Part shown: positions 6,496 to 12,874 of the stretch, piece by piece
Numbering within the stretch: position 1 is the first letter of the stretch
Layout: each line of letters opens with the position of its first letter
DNA from: Halobacteriales archaeon QH_10_67_13
GTDB lineage: Archaea > Halobacteriota > Halobacteria > Halobacteriales > Haloarculaceae
Direction: 5' to 3'
DNA length: 14,022 nt
NCBI GenBank assembly: GCA_003021335.1
Contig: PXQL01000031.1
Location: forward strand, 2,398 to 16,419
Notes under the pieces: model-generated
What the model was told of the DNA's origin: nothing
The model's input: the letters and a program-made list of their open reading frames with translations, nothing else
Databases searched by the model: none
Program-made: the position numbers and the translations under genes

Positions 6496-7119
6496 ATGGA
6501 GCGCAGACGGCTCCTTGGCGGGTTCGGCTGTCTCCTCGCCGCGACCGCGGGCTGTGTCACGGCCGACCGGGATGATCCCGCCGAGACCGGCGACGGAGAC
6601 GAGGCGGGCGAGGAGACGAACGGCTCGACGAGCCAGTCCCGTTCCGACGACGAGTCCGACAGAGAGCCGGAGTCCAACGCCGGCGGAGTCGACTCGGACG
6701 GCGAGGACGACGAAGGCGACGCTCCCGCGGACGGCTCCGACGGAGGCGAGGACGACCGGTCGGACTCCGTGGGGCGGGCGACGGAGCTGACCGGACGGCG
6801 CGTCGAGACGCGCTCACAGAACTGTCTCGACGGCGATAGCGAGGTCCCTCGGGCCGCGGTGACACGCGAGGGCTCCGAGACGATCGTCGACGGGGCCGCA
6901 CAGACCTCCAATCCCTGCCACGAGGCCGCCTTCGAGCGAGTGGCATACGACGCCGACGCGGGCGTTCTGACCGTCGACCTGACTTTCGAGTCCACCGCAA
7001 GCGTCTGCAAGCAGTGCGTCGGCGTCGTCGAGTACCGCTGTGTGTTCGAGTTCGCCGGCGGACTCCCCGAACGGGTCGTCGTCAGACACGACGGACACCC
7101 CGTCACCGAGACGGCGTGA
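6496..7119 (+). CDS. Tat-exported lipoprotein with acidic linker and Cys-containing C-terminal domain
   Basis: 207 residues. The N-terminus MERRRLLGGFGCLLAATAGC has a twin-arginine-like stretch, a hydrophobic core and a lipobox-like TAGC with Cys20, indicating Tat export and lipid anchoring outside the membrane, as for many haloarchaeal lipoproteins. Residues 22 to about 95 are a low-complexity Asp/Glu/Ser/Gly linker, a usual halophile spacer. The rest (about residues 96-207) looks folded, with beta-rich segments (GVLTVDLTFESTA, YRCVFEFAG) and five cysteines: 110, 141, 171, 174 and 182, including SVCKQC and YRC. These could form disulfides or bind metal outside the cell. I do not recognise the domain, and no enzymatic motif is visible. 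A weak ctacttgta element about 27 bp upstream may be the TATA box. Function unknown. Confidence 0.8.
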   Translation: MERRRLLGGFGCLLAATAGCVTADRDDPAETGDGDEAGEETNGSTSQSRSDDESDREPESNAGGVDSDGEDDEGDAPADGSDGGEDDRSDSVGRATELTGRRVETRSQNCLDGDSEVPRAAVTREGSETIVDGAAQTSNPCHEAAFERVAYDADAGVLTVDLTFESTASVCKQCVGVVEYRCVFEFAGGLPERVVVRHDGHPVTETA

Positions 7120-7230
7120 CCGGCGCCCGGCGGAGGTTTATGACCGATCGGGCGCGAGCCTTTTCTGTGACCGACGACGCCGACGGGGAGAGACAATCGG
7201 CCGACGGCGGGGGGAGAATCGGCCAACGAC

Positions 7231-7240
7231 AACGCTTAAG
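7231..7240 (+). promoter_or_regulatory. TATA-like box of the RPA gene
   Basis: aacgcttaag, centred about 33 bp before ATG 7270, has the TTAAG-type box common in haloarchaea. The first nine bases are identical to the presumed histone promoter at 8663-8671. Confidence 0.5.
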
Positions 7241-7269
7241 CGGCGGCCAACCGTGGATTTCGGACAGCG

Positions 7270-8511
7270 ATGAGCGCCATTGACGAGATCTACGAGGATC
7301 TCGACGCCGACGTGTCAGAGGAGCGGTTCCGGGAGGCGGTCGAGCAGAAGGTCGCCCAGATGGAGGGGCTGGCGGACGAACAGACCGCCGCGATGATCAT
7401 CGCACACGAGCTCGCCGACGGGGAAGTCGAGACCGTCTCGGAGATCGAGCCGGCCATGGACGAGGTGAAGTTCCTCGCGAAGGTCACCTCGATCGGCGAG
7501 GTTCGCACCTTCGAGCGCGACGACGGCGAGGGGCAGGTGGTCAACGTCGACGCGGCCGACGAGACCGGACGGGTGCGGCTCGCCTTCTGGGACGGAAAGG
7601 CCGAGGCCGTCGCCGCCGGGGAGATCGAGGAGGGCGACGTTCTCCGGGTGAAGGGCCGTCCGAAAGACGGCTACGACGGCATCGAGGTCAGCGTCTCCGA
7701 GGCCGAGATTGACGCGGAGGCCGAGATCACCGTTGAACTTGACGGGGAGACAACGGTCGCGTCGCTGTCGCTTGGCCAGTCGGACGTTCGCCTGCAGGGG
7801 CGGGTACTCGACACCGGAAGCGTCCGGACTTTCGATCGAGACGACGGCTCGACCGGACAGGTCTCGGATCTCGTGCTCGGCGACGAGACCGGGCGGATCG
7901 GGGTCCCCCTCTGGGACGAGATGGCAGACCGCGCCGAGGCGCTCGACTCCGGGACGACGGTCGAGCTCGTCGACGGCTACGTCCGCGAGCGCGACGGCGA
8001 TATCGAGGTGCACGTCGGCGAGCGCGGCGCAGTTGAGGAGATCGACGCGGCCGTCGAGTACGATCCCGAGACGACACCGATCGACGACGTAGAAATCGAA
8101 CAGACCGTCGACATCGGCGGCGTGGTCCGCTCGGCAGATCCCAAGCGAACCTTTGACCGCGACGATGGGTCGGAGGGCCAGGTCCGGAACGTCCGGCTGC
8201 AGGACGACTCGGGAGACATCCGGGTCGCGCTCTGGGGCGAGAAGGCCGACAAGGAGATCGCCCCCGGCGACGAGGTGGTCGCGACCGATGTCGAGATCCA
8301 GGACGGCTGGCAGGACGAGCTCGAGGCCTCCGCCGGCTGGGGCTCTGCGGTCGTCGTTTTCGACGATCCCGCCGGCGACGCCGAGCCGGGCCCGACGGCC
8401 GACTCGGCGGACGGTGCCACGGAGTCTGGGTCGTCCGCGGGTCGCTGCGGGACGGCCGTCTGGAGGCCGAGGAGCTACTCTGATACTCCGCACGGTCGTT
8501 CAGACGGGTGA
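7270..8511 (+). CDS. rpa2: RPA-type ssDNA-binding protein with three OB folds; C-terminus frameshifted by an insertion
   Basis: 413 residues as read. An N-terminal helical region (1-60) is followed by three OB folds at about 65-145, 172-255 and 278-345. Each has the same core 'RTF-[ED]-RDDG..GQV..(15)..W', seen at VRTFERDDGEGQV, VRTFDRDDGSTGQV and KRTFDRDDGSEGQV, which points to internal triplication. Such proteins coat single-stranded DNA in replication and repair. From residue 388 the frame reads an unrelated Arg-rich tail (RCGTAVWRPRSYS) and stops at 8511. A 58-bp copy of the gene's own 3' end has been inserted at 8432-8489. Removing it restores the frame into the 50-residue C-terminal segment (8490-8640). 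The histone and deacetylase genes follow. I recall Haloferax rpa2 as lying next to the histone gene and being essential; the symbol rests on that. Confidence 0.85.
   Translation: MSAIDEIYEDLDADVSEERFREAVEQKVAQMEGLADEQTAAMIIAHELADGEVETVSEIEPAMDEVKFLAKVTSIGEVRTFERDDGEGQVVNVDAADETGRVRLAFWDGKAEAVAAGEIEEGDVLRVKGRPKDGYDGIEVSVSEAEIDAEAEITVELDGETTVASLSLGQSDVRLQGRVLDTGSVRTFDRDDGSTGQVSDLVLGDETGRIGVPLWDEMADRAEALDSGTTVELVDGYVRERDGDIEVHVGERGAVEEIDAAVEYDPETTPIDDVEIEQTVDIGGVVRSADPKRTFDRDDGSEGQVRNVRLQDDSGDIRVALWGEKADKEIAPGDEVVATDVEIQDGWQDELEASAGWGSAVVVFDDPAGDAEPGPTADSADGATESGSSAGRCGTAVWRPRSYSDTPHGRSDG
8432..8489 (+). repeat. 58-bp direct repeat, copy 1 (inserted copy)
   Basis: All 58 bases are identical to 8590-8647, by direct reading. 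It begins cgtccgcgggtcgctgcggg and ends ctgatactcc. Here it is read out of frame inside the RPA gene. Its length is 1 modulo 3, exactly what shifts the downstream frame from 1 to 2, so this copy is the intruder. Confidence 0.97.
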
Positions 8512-8640
8512 GCCGGTGATCCTCGACGACGGGACCGAAACGATGCCCGTCGAGACCGAGGCTCGGGTCCGGCTCGGCGAGGAGGTGACCGTCCGCGGGT
8601 CGCTGCGGGACGGCCGTCTGGAGGCCGAGGAGCTACTCTG
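8490..8640 (+). pseudogene. Detached C-terminal segment of the RPA protein
   Basis: Frame 2 reads TVVQTGEPVILDDGTETMPV, continues through VRLGEEVTVRGSLRDGRLEAEELL and stops at 8638-8640. This is an OB-like beta pattern of the kind that closes haloarchaeal RPA proteins. It has no start codon or ribosome signal of its own. It lies in frame with the RPA body once the 58-bp copy at 8432-8489 is removed, so it is the displaced natural C-terminus rather than a separate gene. Confidence 0.75.
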
Positions 8641-8647
8641 ATACTCC
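8590..8647 (+). repeat. 58-bp direct repeat, copy 2 (original position)
   Basis: This copy encodes the last 16 codons and stop of the RPA gene in the correct frame and runs 7 bp past the stop codon. The two copies are 158 bp apart, start to start, with 100 bp between them. Confidence 0.97.
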
Positions 8648-8662
8648 CGAGCAGGCGTGCGG

Positions 8663-8672
8663 AACGCTTAAC
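8663..8672 (+). promoter_or_regulatory. TATA-like box of the histone gene
   Basis: aacgcttaac is centred about 27 bp before ATG 8697, ideal for a leaderless transcript. So the histone gene probably has its own promoter even though it lies only 56 bp after the RPA stop. Confidence 0.55.
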
Positions 8673-8696
8673 ACCGCCACAGACCGCGTCTGGCGT

Positions 8697-9137
8697 ATGA
8701 GCGTCGAGCTGCCGTTTGCTCCGGTCGATGACATCATCCGACGCAACGCCGATGGGCTCCGCGTGAGTTCCGGCGCGGCCGAGGAGTTGGCCCGCCGGAT
8801 CCAGCGAGAGGGAGCACGGCGTGCGGGGATCGCGGCCGAACAGGCGGCCGCCGACGGCCGCAAAACCCTGATGTTCGAGGATTTCGAGGCCGAGACCCCG
8901 CCCGAGCGTGGGGACCTGGCCTTGCCGATCGCGCCGGTCGACCGGGTTGCAAGGCTGGACATCGACGACCGGTATCGGGTCTCGATGGACGCCCGGATGG
9001 CGCTGGCGGCGCTACTCGAGGGGTTCGCCGACGACGTCGCGGGCGCCGCCGCGTTCCTGGCCCGCCACGCCGGGCGCCGGACGATCAAGGCCGAGGACGT
9101 GGCCGCGTACTTCGCACTCGCCTCGCATTTCGGATGA
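8697..9137 (+). CDS. hstA: Haloarchaeal double (fused) histone
   Basis: 146 residues made of two consecutive histone folds. Fold 1 (1-70) starts VELPFAPVDDIIRRNADGLRVSSGAAEEL and ends RKTLMFEDF. Fold 2 (75-146) starts LALPIAPVDRVARLDIDDRYRVSMDA and ends RRTIKAEDVAAYFAL. The repeated 'LP.APVD.+.R', '+VS..A' and 'R.T+..ED' mark the helix-loop-helix-loop-helix units and the DNA-contacting loops. Haloarchaea encode histones as such end-to-end dimers; chromosomal abundance is low in the species studied, and a regulatory role has been proposed. Its TGA overlaps the ATG of the deacetylase (ATGA, 9134-9137), implying translational coupling. It sits between the RPA and deacetylase genes. Length and motifs look complete. 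Confidence 0.93.
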   Translation: MSVELPFAPVDDIIRRNADGLRVSSGAAEELARRIQREGARRAGIAAEQAAADGRKTLMFEDFEAETPPERGDLALPIAPVDRVARLDIDDRYRVSMDARMALAALLEGFADDVAGAAAFLARHAGRRTIKAEDVAAYFALASHFG

Positions 9138-10168
9138 ACTTCGGCTACCGGGAGGCGTGTCTCGAACACGACCCCGGGGAGGGCCACCCCGAGCGTCCCA
9201 GTCGGCTGCGACGGATCCGGCGGGCACTCGCCGACCGTCACGGGGTCGAGTACGCTGCCCCCGAGCCGGCCGACCGCCGAGAGCTGCTCACCGTCCACGA
9301 CTCCGGGTACATCGACGCCGTCGAGTCGCTCGCCGGCGCAGGCGGCGGGCGCTGGGACGGCGACACCGTCGCGAACGCAGCCACGTGGACGGCCGCCCGC
9401 GCGAGCGCCGGGATCGCCCGCTGGGTCGCCCTCCGGGCGCTCGCGGGCGCCGACGGCACCGAGACGCCGTTCGGGCTGGGCCGTCCCCCCGGCCACCACG
9501 CCCTCTCGGACGACGCGATGGGGTTTTGCTTCTTTAACAACGCTGCGATCGCGGCCGAGACGGTCCTGCGGGCCGGCGCCGACCGGGTCGCGATCGTCGA
9601 CTGGGACGTCCACCACGGGAACGGCACCCAGGAGCTGTTCTACGACCGGGGAGACGTGTTCTACGCGTCGGTCCACGAGACAGACCTCTACCCGTCGACC
9701 GGCCGCACCGAGGAGACCGGGGTCGGGCCCGGAGCGGAGACGACGCTGAACGTGCCGCTCCCGGGGGCGGCCGGCGATCCCGGCTACCGGGCGGCGTTCG
9801 CGGAGGCGATCGGACCGGCCGTCGTCGCCTTCGACCCGGACGTGATCGTCGTCAGCGCTGGCTTCGACGCCCACGAGAACGACCCGATCTCGGCGGTCGG
9901 CGTCTCGACGGAGGGGTACGCCCGCCTGGCGGCTGCAATCCGAGCGGTCGCCGCCGACGCCGACGCGGGGCTCGGATTCGTGCTGGAGGGCGGGTACGAT
10001 CTCGCCGCCCTCGGCGACAGCGTCGGCAGGCCCTTGAGCGGGTCGAGGCACAGGGTAGCTGAGCGACAAACCTCCCAAGACGGACGGGCCACTCGACCTG
10101 GCGTCCTTTCGGGCTACGCGCGACGGCAGAGACCGGCCGTCCGAGATCCGGTCATCGAGATCGCCTGA
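9134..10168 (+). CDS. hdaI: Class II-type histone deacetylase family protein; C-terminal end out of frame
   Basis: 344 residues as read. All catalytic elements are present: GRPPGHHA (His121/His122), VDWDVHHGNGTQ (Asp156, Asp158, His160), VSAGFDAHENDP (Asp245) and the closing EGGYDL (Tyr288). This is the zinc-dependent arginase/deacetylase fold. Family members remove acetyl groups from lysines of proteins or from polyamines. After ALGDSV (residue 297) the reading frame turns into a basic, low-quality tail that runs 17 bp into the convergent cca gene. In frame 1, bases 10027-10062 read QALERVEAQGS and stop, which looks like a natural end for this family. So a frame-breaking deletion of unknown size probably lies at about 10019-10030. 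The catalytic core may still fold. The start ATG overlaps the histone stop, so the two are co-expressed. Confidence 0.85.
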   Translation: MNFGYREACLEHDPGEGHPERPSRLRRIRRALADRHGVEYAAPEPADRRELLTVHDSGYIDAVESLAGAGGGRWDGDTVANAATWTAARASAGIARWVALRALAGADGTETPFGLGRPPGHHALSDDAMGFCFFNNAAIAAETVLRAGADRVAIVDWDVHHGNGTQELFYDRGDVFYASVHETDLYPSTGRTEETGVGPGAETTLNVPLPGAAGDPGYRAAFAEAIGPAVVAFDPDVIVVSAGFDAHENDPISAVGVSTEGYARLAAAIRAVAADADAGLGFVLEGGYDLAALGDSVGRPLSGSRHRVAERQTSQDGRATRPGVLSGYARRQRPAVRDPVIEIA

Positions 10169-11381
10169 CGCCCGGATCGAGGTAGGCCGCAAGCTCCCCA
10201 TCGAACCGGTCGGCGAGCTCGCCGATCGCCTCGCCGACCAGCAGGTCGTACCCCTTCGCCAGGGCCGTCTGGATCCGGGCACCGTGGGAAGCCTCGGTGA
10301 TCTCTGCCTCCAGCAGCGCGGGGGCGTCGACGAACTCCCGCTCGCGCTCGACGACGTACCGACCGCCGGCGACGAAGGGCCCGTGCCCGTCCCCATCCTC
10401 GATGTAGGTGTCGTAGAACCGCTCGGCGTGGCTCCGGGCGGCTACCGGCGGTCCCTCGTGGCGCTCGACGGCGGGGCGTTCCGAGACGGCAAGTTCGAAC
10501 AGCAGTACGGCGATGCGCTCGTCTCGGTCGGGATCGTGGTCCTCGGCCAGGACGGCGTCGCGAAACACGTCGAACCCGTGACGCGCGAGCAGCCCCGCGA
10601 CGCCGGCCCGCGAGCGCTCGAGCTGGGGCCACAGCTGGTCGTCGATGAGGTCCGGAACGGTCACCCGGACGGCAACCGGAGTCGTGCCCCGGCGCTCGAA
10701 GGCCGTCCGGACGGCGGCGGCGTCGATCGGCTCGTGGTCCGGAGGCTCGAACAGCGACTCGCGGGGGTCGGCGAGTAGCTCCCGGACGACGTGCTGGAAC
10801 CGGGCGAGGTTCGCCGCCGAGAGCACGGCCGCGACGTTTCGCTCGGGGTCGGTCGGATCGATCACCACGAGCGGGTCGTCGAAGGTCGCCTGGCCGTGAT
10901 CGGCGGGGTCGAGCCGGACGTCGGCGAGACCGTCGTTGAGTCGCTTGCCGACGTATGCGGTGTGAAACGGCGTCCGGTCGACCGACGACCGGATCTCGGC
11001 CGCGGTCTCGACGTCGTAACAGGGAACCAGATCGACCGCGAAGCCCTCGTAGGTCCCGCTGACGTAGGGGTGCTCGGCGTACTCCTCCCGACCGTCCGGA
11101 AGGACCCCCGTCCCGACCGCGATCCCGTACTCCTCGAGCGCGCCGTCGTCGAGGTCCGGCGAAAAACAGACGAAGATGTCGATGTCGCGGTCGCCGGCGA
11201 GCCACGTGTTCCGGGCGGTCGAGCCGGCCCGCACGACCCGCGCCGAGACCGGAAGCTCCGCGACGGCCCGCTCGGCCCGGTCGACGAGCGCCGCGGTCGC
11301 GGCCTCGAGGCGCTCGCGCTCGTCGGGATCGGGGGCGATCCGCTCCCGCACCCGCGCGGTGACCGTCTCGAAAGCGTCCAT
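10152..11381 (-). CDS. cca: Archaeal (class I) CCA-adding tRNA nucleotidyltransferase, with an apparent internal deletion
   Basis: 409 residues from ATG 11381; family members are usually about 450. The catalytic head is intact: AGSTARNTW, GDRDIDIFVCF (metal ligands Asp66, Asp68) and FAVDLVPCYDV (Asp117). The tail domain (DPLVVIDPTDPERNVAAVLS, RFYDTYIEDGDGHGPFVAGGRYVVER) is also normal. But LNDGLADVR runs straight into LDPADHGQATF at about residue 156. In homologues this place holds the conserved 'LLK.F.KG.G.YGS....GFSGYL.ELL' block, roughly 45-50 residues by memory. It is missing here in frame, and both edges read VRL in homologues, suggesting deletion between direct repeats. Without that neck region activity is doubtful. 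Yet both tRNA genes here lack an encoded CCA, so the function should be needed. The longer frame above 11381 crosses the tRNA-Asn gene and is rejected. Confidence 0.87.
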   Translation of the reverse strand: MDAFETVTARVRERIAPDPDERERLEAATAALVDRAERAVAELPVSARVVRAGSTARNTWLAGDRDIDIFVCFSPDLDDGALEEYGIAVGTGVLPDGREEYAEHPYVSGTYEGFAVDLVPCYDVETAAEIRSSVDRTPFHTAYVGKRLNDGLADVRLDPADHGQATFDDPLVVIDPTDPERNVAAVLSAANLARFQHVVRELLADPRESLFEPPDHEPIDAAAVRTAFERRGTTPVAVRVTVPDLIDDQLWPQLERSRAGVAGLLARHGFDVFRDAVLAEDHDPDRDERIAVLLFELAVSERPAVERHEGPPVAARSHAERFYDTYIEDGDGHGPFVAGGRYVVEREREFVDAPALLEAEITEASHGARIQTALAKGYDLLVGEAIGELADRFDGELAAYLDPGVRRSR

Positions 11382-11471
11382 AGATTCGGTTGCCCGTCGG
11401 CGGGTGAAAGCGTGTCGATCACCGCCACGGATGGGTGCCGTCGGGTGACCGCTGGCGGGAAACGAAACGCC

Positions 11472-11478
11472 TTTCAAA
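11472..11478 (+). promoter_or_regulatory. TATA-like box of tRNA-Asn
   Basis: TTTCAAA within an AT-richer patch is centred about 27 bp before the tRNA 5' end at 11502. The spacing fits archaeal tRNA promoters. Confidence 0.4.
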
Positions 11479-11501
11479 CGATTCCGTCTACGGAGAGGTA
11501 A

Positions 11502-11604
11502 GCCGCCGTAGCTCAGATGGTAGAGCACCACGCTGTTACGGCGTACAGTTACCCTGTGTGCCGCAGAGACGTGGTTGTCCCAGGTTCGAGTCCTGGCGGC
11601 GGCG
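11502..11604 (+). tRNA. tRNA-Asn, anticodon GTT, with a 30-nt intron
   Basis: Acceptor GCCGCCG pairs with CGGCGGC. The D-arm is GCTC-AGATGGTA-GAGC. The anticodon stem CCACG/CGTGG is interrupted by an intron, and the spliced loop is CTGTTAA, giving anticodon GTT. The T-arm is CCAGG-TTCGAGT-CCTGG, with discriminator G at 11604. No CCA is encoded. The mature tRNA would be 73 nt. The gene lies between the divergent cca gene and the aminotransferase gene on the same strand. Confidence 0.93.
11539..11568 (+). other. tRNA-Asn intron with canonical bulge-helix-bulge
   Basis: The intron lies between positions 37 and 38. CTGT (positions 32-35) pairs with intron GCAG (11563-11566) as the 4-bp central helix. 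The two 3-nt bulges are TAC and AGA, each cut after its second base, exactly at the exon borders. Inside the intron GGCGTACAG pairs with CTGTGTGCC over 9 bp (two G-U pairs) with loop TTACC. All pairings were checked by hand. The archaeal splicing endonuclease would remove it. Confidence 0.9.
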
Positions 11605-11620
11605 TGACTCACCGCTGGAA

Positions 11621-11630
11621 CTTATATTAT
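11621..11630 (+). promoter_or_regulatory. TATA box of the aminotransferase gene
   Basis: cttatattat is a strong AT island in GC-rich DNA, centred about 25 bp before ATG 11650. It fits a leaderless transcript and supports 11650 as the original start of the broken gene. Confidence 0.65.
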
Positions 11631-11649
11631 CCCGGCCAGATCCAGTAGT

Positions 11650-12733
11650 ATGGACGAGGAGTTCCTTCTGTTGAACCCCGGGCCGGTGCCGGTTTCCGAT
11701 CGGGTGCGACGCGCGATGGACGGGCCGATGGTCTCGCACCGCTCGGTAGCCTTCGAGGCCGTCTACGAGCGCGTCCAGTCCGGGCTCGCGACCGTCTTCG
11801 AGCGGTCGACGCTGTCGGGGATCTGAGGAGGTGGTGGCGCTGGTAAACGGCAAGTTCGGCCGGCGGTTCGCCCGGATCGCCGAGCGCCACGCACAGTGTC
11901 GGCGGGTATCGGTGCCGTGGGGCGAGTCGTTCGACTTGGAGGCGGTCGCGGCGGCGATCACCGAGGAGACGGCGCTCGTAACGATGGTGCACAACGAGAC
12001 CTCGACGGGACTGGTGAACCCGGTCTCGGGGGTCGGCCGGCTCGCCGACGAGGCAGACGCGTTGTTCGCCGTCGACGGGGTCACCTCCATCGGGGGGGAC
12101 GTGTTCTGCATCGACGATTGGAACGTTGACGTTGCGGTGACCGACGCACAAAAGGCCCTGGCGGCGCCGCCGGGCATCTCGGCGCTGTACGTTACCGAGG
12201 CGGCCGCCGCGGCCGCCGACGGCGAGGCCGCCCCCTTCTATGAGGATCTGGACTGGCACCTGCGGAAGGCCGGGGACGACCAGACGCCCTTTACCAGCGC
12301 TGTGCCGCTGTTCCGGGCGATGGCCGCCGCCCTCGAGGCGATCGAGCGGGAGGGACTGCCGGGGCGGATCAGACGCCACCGCCGGCAGGCCGCGGCGTTT
12401 CGCGAGGGGTTCACGGCGATGGGACTGGAGCTGTTTCCCGAGCCGGCGGGTGCGACGGTGTACTCGAACACGGTGACGGCCGTGAGTCTGCCCGGGCCCG
12501 TTAGGGCGGAGCCGACGGCGTTTTTCGACGCCGTCGAGGAGCGCAACGTCTCTGTCTCGGGCGGACAGGGACACCTCGGGGGAGATATCTTCCGGGTGTC
12601 GAACATGGGCGGGCTCGGCGACGAACAGATCCTCCGCGGCGTGCGGACCGTCGGCGCGGCGATGGAAGACGTCAGCGCGGCCGTCGATCCGGCGGCCGGC
12701 GTCGCGGCCGCACGGGCGGTTCTAGAGGGGTAG
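11650..12733 (+). pseudogene. Class V aminotransferase (alanine-glyoxylate/serine-pyruvate type), split by a deletion
   Basis: The first part (11650-11826, 58 residues) reads MDEEFLLLNPGPVPVSDRVR and VSHRSVAFEAVYE, the typical N-terminus, then stops at TGA 11824-11826. From about 11825 another frame continues EEVVALVNGKFGRRFARIAE to the stop at 12733. It includes DGVTSIGGD and TDAQKALAAPPG, the latter with the PLP-binding lysine, and GGQGHLGGDIFRVSNMG near the end. In homologues about 30-40 residues lie between these parts, including the 'GT.T.GMEAAVAN' segment that binds the PLP phosphate; they are absent here. The frame also shifts, so no functional enzyme is expected from this sequence. 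Its exact amino donor is unknown. The promoter and both halves otherwise look undecayed, so a recent event or an assembly error is likely. Confidence 0.8.
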
Positions 12734-12874
12734 TATCGGCACTACGCATATGTTCTTCGGCCCCGGAGTGTCTCGCGTGTTCGACGAGTCGTCCGATTTC
12801 GGCCGTCGATCCGGAGTCGACACCCGTCTGGGATCGGACTCGAACGGCCAAGCGAGTGACCGCAAGGCGCGAGG

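Noticed and set aside
8432-8647. 58-bp repeats as a CRISPR pair or a target-site duplication of an insertion sequence
   Set aside because: There are only two copies, far longer than any CRISPR repeat or target duplication. The 100 bp between them is the RPA gene's own sequence, not a spacer or element.
5460-10062. Programmed ribosomal frameshifting in metX, RPA or the deacetylase
   Set aside because: No slippery site or stimulatory structure was seen. In metX conserved residues are missing rather than merely out of frame, and the RPA case is explained by an inserted copy.
8633-10396. Very long minus-strand open frame (587 codons) across histone and deacetylase
   Set aside because: It is antisense to two clear genes. 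Its product is Arg/Pro/Ser-rich and lacks any family motif, and GC-rich codon usage produces such shadows throughout this window.
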